In this document: positions 35,660-44,213 of the stretch, piece after piece
How positions within the stretch are numbered: the stretch's first letter is position 1
How the letters are laid out: every line of letters starts with the position of its first letter
From: Litchfieldia sinesaloumensis
Lineage (GTDB): Bacteria > Bacillota > Bacilli > Bacillales > Bacillaceae_L
Assembly (NCBI RefSeq): GCF_900156865.1
Contig: NZ_LT732529.1
Span: 1,310,328 to 1,374,327, forward strand
Direction of reading: 5' to 3'
DNA length: 64,000 nucleotides
Translations under genes and position numbers: made by a program
The notes under the pieces: model-generated
What the model saw: only the letters and a program-made list of their open reading frames with translations
Told to the model about the DNA's origin: nothing
The model's database searches: none

Positions 35660-36922
35660 ATGCCACATCAAAGATTTCAATCAGCAAGCATTAAGCCTCG
35701 ATATAAAAAAGGCCATATATCTGTATTCGGGATTAATTCTGTGTATCCACGCCCTCCTTGGATTGCGGCTTGGTGGTCTGCTGCTTTTCCAGGGTTTGGA
35801 CATATGTTTATTGGCAAGTATCTACATGGTTTTATTCTCATTCTATGGGAGCTAGTCGTAAACAACTTGTCTAACTTGAACTTAGGGATGGCTTTATCCT
35901 TTTTAGGTAGATTTGACGAAGCAAAAGAAGTTATTAATATGCAGTGGGGGCTCCTCTATGTGGCTGTTTACTTTTTTTGTATTTGGGATAGTTACCGTTG
36001 TGCGGTTGAGATTAAAAAGAGTCATATTTTAGCTGAAATCGAAGATGCTCCCGTCACACCATCAGATGTTAATTTTTTTGATGTTGTAATCCTAGATAAG
36101 AAAATTCCATCTGTTGGGATGTTCTGGTCATCTTTTACACCTGGGCTAGGACAACTATATGGTGGAAGTACGGTTATTGGTGCATTTATTTTAGCGTGGT
36201 GGATTTATGTTTGCTACAAAGCACAAGCAATAAATACCATACTATACTCCCTTCTTGGAGACTTTAGTCGAGCAACGGATATTGTGAACTGGCAGTGGTT
36301 TTTATTTCTACCCTCAATGTACGTTTTTGCCATTTATCAAGCTTATGTTTCGGTAACTGAAAGTAACACCTTATATGATATTGAGCAAATAAGGTTTCTT
36401 AGAGTGAGGTCGGAAAACTTGGGACAACAAAAAGCAACCGAAAGCAATACAGTTCAAATCATTGCAACATTTGATCATTCTCCCTTCGTGGAAATGGTGA
36501 TTCACGACATTGAGAAGTTGGGTGTACATCCGAACAATATCATTGCATTGCCATTGGAGAATCTGGATTCCCAAGCACACATCATTGACACAATACATCG
36601 CGTCGATGGAAGAAGCATGCTCGACGGGGCCATGATGGTTGGAACTATTTTCGCAGTATTAGGTACTGTATACGGATTTGTCTTGCACTGGGGACCTGTA
36701 ATTTGGGGATTGCTTGGATTAGTAGCTGGATTTCTATTGGGACTATTAATTGAACTAGCCGTGAATAAGAAAAAGTTAACATTAATTTCGAAACGCAAAA
36801 GCGAAGTGATTATCGAAGTAACTTGTGATGTTTCTCTGAAGGAACAACTAATCAGAGCACTACAATCACGTAAAGCAATGGGCTTTGTTGTTAAGCCCAT
36901 ATCGTCAACTTCCACCCCATAA
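35660..36922 (+). CDS. Membrane protein with an internally duplicated two-helix module
   Basis: 420 aa from ATG 35660, 8 nt after AAGGAG; an upstream ATG at 35618 has no site. Residues about 26-115 and 143-230 are repeats of each other. Both have a Trp-Ser then FPGFGHMF.G or TPGLGQLYGG, later GRFDEAK or GDFSRAT, and finish QWG/QWF plus IWDSY or IYQAY. A soluble alpha/beta domain (about 255-315) and a glycine-rich helical hairpin (327-365) follow. The function is unknown. Confidence 0.7.
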   Translation: MPHQRFQSASIKPRYKKGHISVFGINSVYPRPPWIAAWWSAAFPGFGHMFIGKYLHGFILILWELVVNNLSNLNLGMALSFLGRFDEAKEVINMQWGLLYVAVYFFCIWDSYRCAVEIKKSHILAEIEDAPVTPSDVNFFDVVILDKKIPSVGMFWSSFTPGLGQLYGGSTVIGAFILAWWIYVCYKAQAINTILYSLLGDFSRATDIVNWQWFLFLPSMYVFAIYQAYVSVTESNTLYDIEQIRFLRVRSENLGQQKATESNTVQIIATFDHSPFVEMVIHDIEKLGVHPNNIIALPLENLDSQAHIIDTIHRVDGRSMLDGAMMVGTIFAVLGTVYGFVLHWGPVIWGLLGLVAGFLLGLLIELAVNKKKLTLISKRKSEVIIEVTCDVSLKEQLIRALQSRKAMGFVVKPISSTSTP

Positions 36923-36929
36923 TAAATGA

Positions 36930-36956
36930 GTGAACAGAAACTAGGTTCACTCTATC
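36930..36956 (+). terminator. Weak Rho-independent terminator
   Basis: AGTGAAC / GTTCACT with a 9-nt loop and a mixed T-rich tail, 8 bp after the stop codon. Confidence 0.5.
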
Positions 36957-37101
36957 TTCATTAGTATTGATTTTCTCTTTAGTGTTATAAACGAATAAAT
37001 GGTAATTTTACTCTTTTTCTCTTTGTAAAAATCGCTTCTAAACTTGTAAGGTAGTATATATCAATCAATGGTTCAAAATATCTCGAAGAGTGCTTGTTTT
37101 G

Positions 37102-37689
37102 TTACTTATGATAAAGGCTCCCTTTATTTGATTTAGTCAGGAATATAAAGAAATCTGTGATCCATCTCGAAATCAACCCCACAGTTATGTACCCATAAAA
37201 TAAAAGCATAAAGTTCTCCTTGCCCCCAAAACGAAACAATCCAATGCCGAGTAAAAGCGGCTTTAAGAAAAACGCAAGTACAAGAGAAAGTACTAGTAAC
37301 CATAAGTAGTAATTCTTACTCTTATTCAGGGTATATTGATATAGAAAGATATATATAACAGGAACAAAAGAGGAATCTAGCGCTAAATTTGCCGGAATGC
37401 CTGGAAGTAATTTATAGGGATATGTCCACCACCCTCTTGTTGTAGCAAATGAATCAGTCATTGCAAAGAATACGTGTACGCCATATCCGTAAAAACCTAA
37501 TTGAAAGACCTTTCTCCTATCGATAAAAAGAAATAAGGCAATGAGTGGTAATATTAGCATACCTAGGACAACCCAAAACTGCCATGTATGGAAATGAGAG
37601 TATTCGTGCCAATAATTAATCCATCTTTCACTTAGTTGAATTTCTGCTTTTCGTATTTCCTCTATCAATCCGATTTGGTCTTTATTCAC
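37102..37689 (-). CDS. CBO0543-family membrane protein
   Basis: 195 aa, ATG behind AGGAGGTTT. It has five hydrophobic helices. The conserved family features WTYPYKLLP and DSSFVPVIYIFLYQY are present; these small integral proteins are frequent in Bacillus and have no known role. Related proteins occur at 37797 (weaker) and 52883. Confidence 0.75.
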   Translation of the reverse strand: MNKDQIGLIEEIRKAEIQLSERWINYWHEYSHFHTWQFWVVLGMLILPLIALFLFIDRRKVFQLGFYGYGVHVFFAMTDSFATTRGWWTYPYKLLPGIPANLALDSSFVPVIYIFLYQYTLNKSKNYYLWLLVLSLVLAFFLKPLLLGIGLFRFGGKENFMLLFYGYITVGLISRWITDFFIFLTKSNKGSLYHK

Positions 37690-37796
37690 AAAGAAACCTC
37701 CTGTTTTTGATAGTATTTTAATATGTATGCTTGTTTATTCCACCTTCCCCCATGTTCGATAAATATTTCCCTTAAAAACACCAATACTATTACTAA

Positions 37797-38660
37797 ATGT
37801 CAGAAGGGAAATTAGAGACAGCTATGATAAAAAAGAAAAACATTTTAAATAAAAACTCGATTCCTTTTTTGTTATTGTTAGTGATCCATATGTGTATGCT
37901 TGTGATATTTTCTAGACATAAAAAATCAAAATCAATATGGATTTTATTATTATCAAATATAGGTTTTGCCTATTTGTTTGAATATCCAACGCTTAACATA
38001 TTTCATGGGTATAAATATAAACCTTCCATTATGAAAAATCGTGTTTTTGATTCAATTCTAGGCGCAATCTTTTCACAAGCATTCTACGTTCCGGTAACAG
38101 CTACCTTATTGACTTTGTTTAAAAAAGGTTGGAAATGGAAAGTAAGTGCAAGTATGATTTATTATGGCATCGAGTTACTTTTTTTACGTTTGAGAATTTA
38201 TCAAGTAACCTGGTGGAAATCTATCTACACTCCGGTATTACTAACGATTTATTTTTTTATAAGTGATGGATTTTACAAAGCACTAGTAAATAAAAGAAAA
38301 TGGGCAATGACGATAGCTCATTACATGGCTACCGAAGTAATTTGGATTTCTTTTATGTATATCCTAGCTGTCAAGGAGTATATAAGAATTGGACGGGGAC
38401 GCATTCATACGTGGGTTGAACACTTCAAGATAGTACCTCTATATAGTTTGATACTAACCTTGATTGCAACGATCACATCAACAAAGACTCGAGGACTTCA
38501 TTGGTTTTTACTACCTTTAACCCATTTAAGCATGGATACAGTATTATTTAAATTAGGTATGTTTAAAATAAAAATGAAACACTCTCTTGTTCATATGGCT
38601 AGATACATCCTAATGCCAGTTATTTCGAGGATTTTTTATAAAACAATCTTTAAAGGATAA
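37797..38660 (+). CDS. CBO0543-like multi-pass membrane protein
   Basis: 287 aa from ATG 37797, or 278 aa from ATG 37824; neither has a well-placed ribosome-binding site, though AGAAGGGA lies before 37824. It has six to seven hydrophobic helices with an FEYPTLNIFHGYKY segment resembling the turn seen in CBO0543-type proteins. Divergent from the gene at 37102. The function is unknown. Confidence 0.55.
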   Translation: MSEGKLETAMIKKKNILNKNSIPFLLLLVIHMCMLVIFSRHKKSKSIWILLLSNIGFAYLFEYPTLNIFHGYKYKPSIMKNRVFDSILGAIFSQAFYVPVTATLLTLFKKGWKWKVSASMIYYGIELLFLRLRIYQVTWWKSIYTPVLLTIYFFISDGFYKALVNKRKWAMTIAHYMATEVIWISFMYILAVKEYIRIGRGRIHTWVEHFKIVPLYSLILTLIATITSTKTRGLHWFLLPLTHLSMDTVLFKLGMFKIKMKHSLVHMARYILMPVISRIFYKTIFKG

Positions 38661-38781
38661 CTTAGTGGCTACCCCATTTCTATAAAATTTAAAAATAATT
38701 AAAATTAGCACCTTGACCTTTTCATCTCATTTGTATTAATATTAAAAACAATAAAAATTGTAAATCGAATTAATTAAGCTG

Positions 38782-39030
38782 TGAAAAGGACATGAATCAC
38801 TCATCAATTTCTTTATCAGAGAACAGGGTCATTGGCTGAGAGCCCCGAAGAAAAGTGAATGATTTACCACCTTGGAGCTTTTATGGGGAAATGATAAAAA
38901 TCAGAGTATCTATAAACGGGAGATCCGTTATCATATTTGAGCGTAAAACATTTTTTTGTGTTTTATGAAATCAGGGTGGAACCACGGCCGCACTCGTCCC
39001 TATGTTTGGGAGGAGTGCGGCCGTTTTTTT
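38782..39030 (+). promoter_or_regulatory. T-box riboswitch 1 (threonine, upstream copy)
   Basis: Stem I base AAGG pairs with CCTT (38869-38872). The specifier codon ACC (Thr, 38866-38868) sits just before it, below a helix AATCACTCA/TGAATGATT that has one mismatch. The T-box sequence AGGGTGGAACCACG is at 38973-38986. The terminator CGGCCGCACTC / GAGTGCGGCCG plus T7 ends at 39030. Uncharged tRNA-Thr should pair with the T-box and block the terminator. Confidence 0.95.
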
Positions 39031-39052
39031 ATAACTTGATATCGTTTGGCAA

Positions 39053-39300
39053 TGAAAAGGACATGAATCATTCATCAATTTCTTTATCAGAGAACAGGGT
39101 CATTGGCTGAGAGCCCTGAAGAAAAGTGAATGATTTACCACCTTGGAGCTTTTATGGGGAAATGATAAAAATCAGAGTATCTATAAACGGGGAATCCGTT
39201 ATCTTTTTTTGAGCATGAAACATCTATTGGTGTTTTATGAAATCAGGGTGGAACCACGACCGCACTCGTCCCTATATTTGGGAGGAGTGCGGTCTTTTTT
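39053..39300 (+). promoter_or_regulatory. T-box riboswitch 2 (threonine, downstream copy)
   Basis: A 271-bp-offset duplicate of T-box 1, with few substitutions. It has specifier ACC (39137-39139), a perfect AATCATTCA/TGAATGATT helix, T-box AGGGTGGAACCACG (39245-39258), and terminator GACCGCACTC / GAGTGCGGTC plus T6 (39258-39300). It ends 32 bp before the ThrRS start. Both terminators must be read through, giving two threonine checkpoints in series. Confidence 0.95.
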
Positions 39301-39331
39301 ATATTCAAATAAAGTAGGAGGAGATTTTAAA

Positions 39332-40561
39332 ATGGTTAAAAAATTGGAAGCAGAGAATCGAAATCACAGAAAGTTAGGTCAAGAATTAGAACTATTTACT
39401 TCGTTGGAAGAAGCACCAGGTATGCCCTTCTTCCTTCCGAATGGAATGGTAATCAGAAATGAACTGGAAAATCTATGGAGGAAAAAACACCAAAAGGCAG
39501 GCTATCAAGAAATTAAAACACCAATTATGATGAAACAGGAACTGTGGGAGCGATCAGGACATTGGGACCACTACCAAGAGAACATGTACTTTTCCAATGT
39601 AGATAATCAACATTATTCGATTAAACCGATGAACTGTCCTGGTGCAATATTAATTTTTAATAATAAACGCAGGAGCTATCGGGAATTACCCATTCGTTTT
39701 GCAGAGCTAGGATTAGTACACAGACATGAATTATCAGGATCCTTAAATGGATTACTCAGAGTTCGATCTTTTACTCAAGACGACGCCCATATTTTTGCTC
39801 GTATTGACCAGATTGAATCTGAAATTGATAAAGTACTATCACTAATCAATGAGTTCTACGCACATTTCGGTTTTGAGTATAAGGTGGAACTTTCAACAAG
39901 ACCAGAAGATTACATGGGCACTGAAGAAAACTGGAATCAAGCAGAATTAGCTTTGGAATCTGTATTAAAGGACAAAGGCGTTCAGTATCAAGTTAATCCA
40001 GGAGACGGAGCATTTTATGGTCCAAAGATTGATTTCCATATCGTCGATTCCTTGGGAAGAAGCTGGCAATGTGGAACGGTACAATTGGACTTTCAGATGC
40101 CTGAAAAGTTTGATTGTGGTTATATTGGTGAAGATAATAAGTTTCATCGTCCGGTTTTGATTCATCGAGCTATTTTTGGATCAGTGGAACGGTTTATGGC
40201 GATTTTAATTGAACATTATGGTGGGCAGTTTCCACTTTGGCTAGCACCTGTTCAAGCAAAAATAATCCCGATTGCTGAAGCGCACATAGATTTTGCAAAC
40301 GAGGTTAAATCACAGCTAGAATCAGGTGGTATACGTATTGAAGTGGATTACAGGGATGAGAAAATGGGATTGAAGATTAGAGAGGCCGAAAAACAAAAGG
40401 TCCCTTATATGCTTGTAATCGGCGACAAAGAGATGGCGAGTCAGTCTGTGGCAATAAGAAAGCGTAAAGAAGGAAATCTTGGTGTGATGAGTATAGAGGA
40501 TACAATTCAGTTGTTAACGAAGGAGATTAACGGGATTTCGGAGGCTAGGATTGGGGCTTGA
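39332..40561 (+). CDS. thrS-like: Short threonyl-tRNA synthetase without TGS and editing domains
   Basis: 409 aa from ATG 39332 behind AGGAGGAG; the longer frame from 39143 lies in T-box 2. Full ThrRS is about 640 aa. This one starts directly in the class II catalytic core. Zn ligands correspond to Cys102 (MNCPG), His130 (LVHRHE) and His278 (LIHRAIFGS), motif 2 is VRSFTQDDAHIF, and the C-terminal anticodon domain begins near 305. The N1 TGS and N2 editing domains (about 230 aa) are absent, so it cannot clear Ser-tRNA-Thr itself. It is probably a second, starvation-induced ThrRS; whether a full-length thrS exists elsewhere cannot be seen here. Confidence 0.92.
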   Translation: MVKKLEAENRNHRKLGQELELFTSLEEAPGMPFFLPNGMVIRNELENLWRKKHQKAGYQEIKTPIMMKQELWERSGHWDHYQENMYFSNVDNQHYSIKPMNCPGAILIFNNKRRSYRELPIRFAELGLVHRHELSGSLNGLLRVRSFTQDDAHIFARIDQIESEIDKVLSLINEFYAHFGFEYKVELSTRPEDYMGTEENWNQAELALESVLKDKGVQYQVNPGDGAFYGPKIDFHIVDSLGRSWQCGTVQLDFQMPEKFDCGYIGEDNKFHRPVLIHRAIFGSVERFMAILIEHYGGQFPLWLAPVQAKIIPIAEAHIDFANEVKSQLESGGIRIEVDYRDEKMGLKIREAEKQKVPYMLVIGDKEMASQSVAIRKRKEGNLGVMSIEDTIQLLTKEINGISEARIGA

Positions 40562-40608
40562 TAGTTGTTATGGTTGTGGATTGGTAAAGCATTTATCGTT
40601 TCTCGGGT

Positions 40609-40649
40609 GTGTGGTATTCCGTTTCAGATTAGATTTTCGGAATACCCCA
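40609..40649. repeat. Short inverted repeat
   Basis: GTGGTATTCCG (40611-40621) and CGGAATACCCCA (40638-40649) pair across about 16 nt. There is no T-tract long enough for a confident terminator. The GTGGTAT core recalls the 52-bp repeats at 27886-28010. Confidence 0.4.
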
Positions 40650-40675
40650 TCCGCAATCGCAATAATAACTATACT

Positions 40676-40840
40676 TCAATCTGTTTTTAACTTTTTATAA
40701 TATGCTTCACTTGCGATGATACCAAAAAAACCGAACATTAAAATCAGTAATCCATAAAACGTAAAACCTCCAAAAAAGGTATGATAAACGCCAACTCCTG
40801 TTGTTAAGTACCCAATAGCAGCAAATATGTATCTTTTCAT
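40676..40840 (-). CDS. Small membrane protein
   Basis: 54 aa, ATG behind GGGGAGGGGTAC. Two hydrophobic stretches (about 5-20 and 27-43) are separated by a short Gly/Phe turn, then a basic tail (YYKKLKTD). Hypothetical; the strong ribosome-binding site supports it. Confidence 0.6.
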   Translation of the reverse strand: MKRYIFAAIGYLTTGVGVYHTFFGGFTFYGLLILMFGFFGIIASEAYYKKLKTD

Positions 40841-40923
40841 TTATGTACCCCTCCCCTTTATCTTACATTACATCTCTATAACTATATTATCTAAGTTGTA
40901 ATCGGTAATCTCTATTTCCATTT

Positions 40924-41136
40924 TTAAAGTTGTCGTAAAATTATCTGTCCATACATGGTAACGAAATATTTTCCGTTGTCCAGTTCAGAGGCCTTCCCGA
41001 TTGCTTCTTCAACTACTGCTATATTTTCATCTATGATTTGATCTTTATTCGCGATGGTATCTTCACTAGCATTAGCACAAGCTGTTAAGATTAAAAAAAC
41101 AATAATAATAATGCCCATTCTCGCAATCAATTTCAT
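40924..41136 (-). CDS. Small lipoprotein
   Basis: 70 aa with a signal peptide ending in lipobox LTAC (Cys19). The 50-residue mature part is acidic and helical. The function is unknown. ATG behind GGGGAGTTAC. It precedes the terminator at 41201 only on the other side; it is a single gene. Confidence 0.6.
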   Translation of the reverse strand: MKLIARMGIIIIVFLILTACANASEDTIANKDQIIDENIAVVEEAIGKASELDNGKYFVTMYGQIILRQL

Positions 41137-41200
41137 AAGTAACTCCCCAATTTATTGCTTTTATTAATAATCTTACCATAATTTTCTATCGCAAATATAA

Positions 41201-41233
41201 AAAAGGCACGAATTGGTTTAGTAATTCGCACCT
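41201..41233 (-). terminator. Rho-independent terminator
   Basis: On the minus strand GGTGCGAATT / AATTCGTGCC with TTTTTT after it, 15 bp past the dehydrogenase stop. Confidence 0.85.
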
Positions 41234-41247
41234 CTTTAAAATTCGCT

Positions 41248-42147
41248 TTAGTTTTGTTTTAGGAAATTTGGATCTGAGTATGCAGGATTCGGGTATTTGT
41301 AAAAACCTTCTCCGGTCGCTATTCCCATTTTACCTTGATCAATCATTTCTGACTTCAGTTTATCTGCAATCACTCCGTAGGCAGGGTCCAATTCAGCGCG
41401 AGCTTTGTTGAGGTTGTATGGTGTTTCCATCCCCACAACGTCTAAAATTCCGAATGGACCTCTTGGAGAACCTGTTGAAATCATCCAGTTTTTATCAATC
41501 GTATGAGGGTCTGCAATATCCTTTGCCCATAGCGTTAACCCTGCATTTAGAAACGGAACTAACAATGTATTTAAAATGTAACCTGGTTGTTCTTTCTTAA
41601 GCACAAAAGGTATCATTCCGATAGAACGTGCAAAATCGGTTACCTGTTCAACATATAGTTGATCTGTACCAGGATGTCCCATAATTTCAGCGGTATTGTT
41701 TTGCCAAATGGAATTCGCAAAGTGTAGAGCTAGAAACTTATCCGGTCGACCTGTAAACTCTGCAAACTGACTAGGTAGCATTGTCGAAGAGTTACTTACG
41801 AACACTGTTTGCTCAGATGCTACAGCTCCTAGCTTTTGATAGAAATCTTGTTTAATATCTACACGTTCAGGAACAGCTTCAATTACTAAATCTACTCCTT
41901 TTGTTGCTTCGGCTAAGTCAGTACTATAAGTTAACCGACCCATTGCTGCATCTGCTTTTTCCTCATCCTTAAAAAAGTCTGCATACACTTTTCTTAATTT
42001 TGTGATACGCTGTTTGCCTTTACCAATTGCTTCGTCGTTAATATCGTATACGCTTACATCATACCCGAAAAATGCAGATTGAAATGCAATTTGGCTGCCT
42101 AAGACACCGCTTCCGGCCACCATAATCTTTTTAAAATCCATAGCCAC
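41248..42147 (-). CDS. 3-hydroxyacyl-CoA dehydrogenase family protein
   Basis: 299 aa, ATG behind AGGAGAGTGG. The Rossmann motif is VAGSGVLGSQIA (10-21). Downstream are SNSSTM (His-Asn catalytic area) and HFANSIWQN. The C-terminal helical domain includes PRGPFGILDVVGM, typical of the family. It oxidises a 3-hydroxyacyl-CoA with NAD. It is a single gene between two terminators; its role could be fatty-acid breakdown or butyrate-type metabolism. Confidence 0.92.
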   Translation of the reverse strand: MAMDFKKIMVAGSGVLGSQIAFQSAFFGYDVSVYDINDEAIGKGKQRITKLRKVYADFFKDEEKADAAMGRLTYSTDLAEATKGVDLVIEAVPERVDIKQDFYQKLGAVASEQTVFVSNSSTMLPSQFAEFTGRPDKFLALHFANSIWQNNTAEIMGHPGTDQLYVEQVTDFARSIGMIPFVLKKEQPGYILNTLLVPFLNAGLTLWAKDIADPHTIDKNWMISTGSPRGPFGILDVVGMETPYNLNKARAELDPAYGVIADKLKSEMIDQGKMGIATGEGFYKYPNPAYSDPNFLKQN

Positions 42148-42330
42148 TCTCCTTTAGATACTGTTGTTTCCTACATTATTCTTTCCACAATTCTATTTTC
42201 ATATGAATATTACAGCGTAAAACAATAAAAGTAGGTCAATCAATGTAATGCATCCATTATTTTCTTAACCACGTCTTATATACTTCTGGAAAATGTTTCA
42301 AAATCCTTCTTTTATAAAAGAAACCTAACG

Positions 42331-42372
42331 ATTTTCATTCCCAAATTATTACTTCGTTTATATAATAAATAC
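42331..42372 (+). promoter_or_regulatory. Promoter of the tRNA-like RNA
   Basis: A consensus -10 TATAAT sits at 42361-42366, giving an expected start near 42373, nine bases before the RNA. No -35 at the ideal spacing is obvious; TTTTCA at 42331-42336 is too far at 24 nt. The -10 is strong by itself. Confidence 0.5.
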
Positions 42373-42381
42373 GTATAGTAC

Positions 42382-42577
42382 GCCTCTGTAGCTCTAGAAG
42401 GGAAGAGCGCCGGAAAACATTGTTGGTACCGGGTCGCAAGGCATGGGTTTCAGAAGCACCGAAAAGCAATTTAGCTGAGGCGGGTGAAATTCCTAGCCGG
42501 TGAAAATCCGTAGGGAAGCGTGTTCCCCCTAGCCTATGCTTACGAAAGGAGTGCGGGTTCGAATCCCGTCAGAGGCT
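42382..42577 (+). ncRNA. tRNA-like structured RNA with the anticodon arm replaced by a large domain
   Basis: The ends form an exact tRNA frame. Acceptor GCCTCTG (42382-42388) pairs with CAGAGGC (42570-42576). The D arm is GCTC (42391-42394) / GAGC (42405-42408) with a 10-nt loop carrying GGG. The T arm is GCGGG-TTCGAAT-CCCGT (42553-42569). In place of the 17-nt anticodon arm and variable loop there are about 144 nt. A CCGG/CCGG hairpin (42410-42432) is followed by a long arm, 42434-42447 with 42533-42545 (12 bp, one mismatch, one bulge). That arm is capped by hairpins, including CACC/GGTG and GGGAA/TTCCC. CCA is not encoded. I could not find a spliceable anticodon stem or a group I intron core. 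Confidence 0.75.
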
Positions 42578-42603
42578 TTTTAGGATTTCTAGTGTACCAA
42601 AAA

Positions 42604-42639
42604 AACTGTCCATAGATGACTCTTAAGGACAGTTTTTTT
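42604..42639 (+). terminator. Rho-independent terminator of the tRNA-like RNA gene
   Basis: AACTGTCC / GGACAGTT (15-nt loop) with a T7 tail, 27 bp after the tRNA-like 3' end. Confidence 0.85.
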
Positions 42640-42688
42640 AGAGAAGATGATTTACACCCTTATAGCTATATCTAAAAATAATAGTTTA

Positions 42689-43030
42689 TTATAATACTTC
42701 TTCAATTGTAGACTTTCCCTCAGTTTGTTCATTATCAAGCCATTTCCATTCTTCATGTAGCCTGATTCTACCATCTGGAAGAGTCTCCGGGGTTGAATAA
42801 CATTCCCCTCCCCTTATTTCATTTCGGTCATTTACATGGTTATATCTAAATTTCAAACAACCATTATCCTCTACTAATCCAATTAAAGTCCCTTTAACGA
42901 TTTCTCCGCCACTATATACTGCTGAAAGTATGTTACCCTCTTGTTTGTATTCGAAAATCGTCTTCGAAGATACCTCACCGTTTTCCGTATTGGCAATTGA
43001 TACAAACTTTTTTCCATTGTAATTGATCAT
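42689..43030 (-). CDS. Hypothetical beta-rich protein
   Basis: 113 aa, ATG behind AGAGAGGTGG. It looks like a single small beta-barrel (alternating strands, [19 protein letters not shown] and [15 protein letters not shown]). Close relatives in Bacillus have been labelled N-acetylglutamate synthase by annotation transfer, but nothing here supports that enzyme. The function is unknown. Confidence 0.65.
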   Translation of the reverse strand: MINYNGKKFVSIANTENGEVSSKTIFEYKQEGNILSAVYSGGEIVKGTLIGLVEDNGCLKFRYNHVNDRNEIRGGECYSTPETLPDGRIRLHEEWKWLDNEQTEGKSTIEEVL

Positions 43031-43112
43031 GTTTATCCACCTCTCTCTTATTTATAGGAAAATTCAGAACGGTTACGTTCATTTTATATATGAAAACATA
43101 CTTACACAACCA

Positions 43113-43511
43113 TTATTCAGGAGCTACTAGTTCAACTTTGATTCGGTCGGGGTCTTCAAAGAAAACAGCATAATAATCTTCTCCACCTGCAAACGGATGC
43201 AATTCAGGATAAAGAATTTTGATACCTCTTACCTTTAATTTATCTGTTAGTTCATCTACATGCTGACGGGAACTAGCGTGAAATGCAAGATGATTAAGTC
43301 CTACTCGACATCTATGATAAGGGACATCTAAAAACCTATCCTCTGTTTGCACAAACACAAGGTATGTATCGCCAAGCTTAAAGCTCTGTCCATTTTCCCA
43401 TTTTTGAAAGGATGTGTATCCTAACTCTTCAAGTAACCATCCCCAAAAATCTACTGACTTTTTCAAATCTGATACGTACAGTTCAACATGATGAAGCAAT
43501 CCCTTAGACAT
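43113..43511 (-). CDS. VOC/glyoxalase-superfamily protein
   Basis: 132 aa, ATG behind AGAAGGAGG. Paired beta-alpha-beta-beta-beta units: the first metal-ligand position is His8 (LLHHVELYV), others lie at NHLAFHAS and the last strand VKLELVAPE-like end. It may be a metal-dependent lyase, dioxygenase or antibiotic-binding protein; the substrate is not readable. Confidence 0.8.
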   Translation of the reverse strand: MSKGLLHHVELYVSDLKKSVDFWGWLLEELGYTSFQKWENGQSFKLGDTYLVFVQTEDRFLDVPYHRCRVGLNHLAFHASSRQHVDELTDKLKVRGIKILYPELHPFAGGEDYYAVFFEDPDRIKVELVAPE

Positions 43512-43557
43512 AATAAATCCTCCTTCTCCTATTGTGTTTCCACCATCTTTTATTCAA

Positions 43558-43594
43558 CAAAAAAAGTACTAACCCTTTTTTAGGATAGTACTTC
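43558..43594 (-). terminator. Rho-independent terminator
   Basis: On the minus strand AGTACTATCC / GGGTTAGTACT with T7 after it, downstream of the second VOC gene. Confidence 0.75.
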
Positions 43595-43646
43595 TGAGTA
43601 TAATGGATAGTCACGATTGAATAAACAATTAGAATCTAGCTTATAT

Positions 43647-44045
43647 TTACTTCACAGGATTATTATTATGGGCGATTTGTATTAGGTTTCCACACGTATC
43701 GTCAAACACAGCGATAGTCACTTCACCGGCATTGGTCGGCTCCATGAAAAACTTCACTCCAAGCTTTGATAATCGTTCATATTCTTTATGTACATCCTCT
43801 ACTCCAAACATTGTCGCGGGAATGCCTGATGCATGAATCTTTTGTTGATACTCTTTAGCAGCTGGATGATTAATCGGTTCAAGTATAAGCTCTGTACCTT
43901 CGGGATTTTCAGGAGAGACAAGTGCAATCCACCTAAAGTCTCCTGTTGGGACATCATGCTTTTTTACAAAACCTAATGTTTCGGTATAAAACGTTAGGGC
44001 CTTGTCTTGATCTTCTACAAAAATACTTGTAACTATAATTTTCAT
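43647..44045 (-). CDS. VOC family protein (glyoxalase/extradiol dioxygenase fold)
   Basis: 132 aa, ATG behind GGAGGAAAACG. It reads like a PhnB/YraH-type VOC protein: IFVEDQDKALTFYTE at the start, then ELILEP, then GNLIQIAH at the end. Such proteins act on small molecules; the specificity is unknown. It is monocistronic. Confidence 0.85.
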   Translation of the reverse strand: MKIIVTSIFVEDQDKALTFYTETLGFVKKHDVPTGDFRWIALVSPENPEGTELILEPINHPAAKEYQQKIHASGIPATMFGVEDVHKEYERLSKLGVKFFMEPTNAGEVTIAVFDDTCGNLIQIAHNNNPVK

Positions 44046-44161
44046 CGTTTTCCTCCATAATCAATCTGTATTCCACGATTATCATACCACTTTAAACAGT
44101 ATGTCGTAATCAAGTCATCGTTAACCTACTTTTTTTACTTAACAGTAACCGATGTGACGTG

Positions 44162-44194
44162 AAAAAGGCTTACTCCAATAATAATTGAGTAAGC
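44162..44194 (-). terminator. Rho-independent terminator
   Basis: On the minus strand GCTTACTC / GAGTAAGC followed by CTTTTTC, 17 bp past the nitronate monooxygenase gene. Confidence 0.85.
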
Positions 44195-44213
44195 ACCACT
44201 TTTCCTCTTAAAT

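Noticed and set aside
42481..42520. Cobalamin riboswitch
   Set aside because: GGTGAAATTCC resembles part of a B12 box, but the invariant GCCACTG-type element and the rest of the fold are absent, and no gene follows.
42409..42552. Group I intron interrupting a tRNA gene
   Set aside because: No P7/P3 core (no ACUA-type or G-binding motif), the insert is shorter than known self-splicing tRNA introns, and removing it leaves no anticodon stem with matching arms.
42382..42577. Bacterial Y RNA (YrlA) or tmRNA
   Set aside because: Y RNAs pair their ends in the Ro-binding stem and not in an acceptor; tmRNA lacks a D stem and carries a tag frame. Neither fits the ends and arms seen here.
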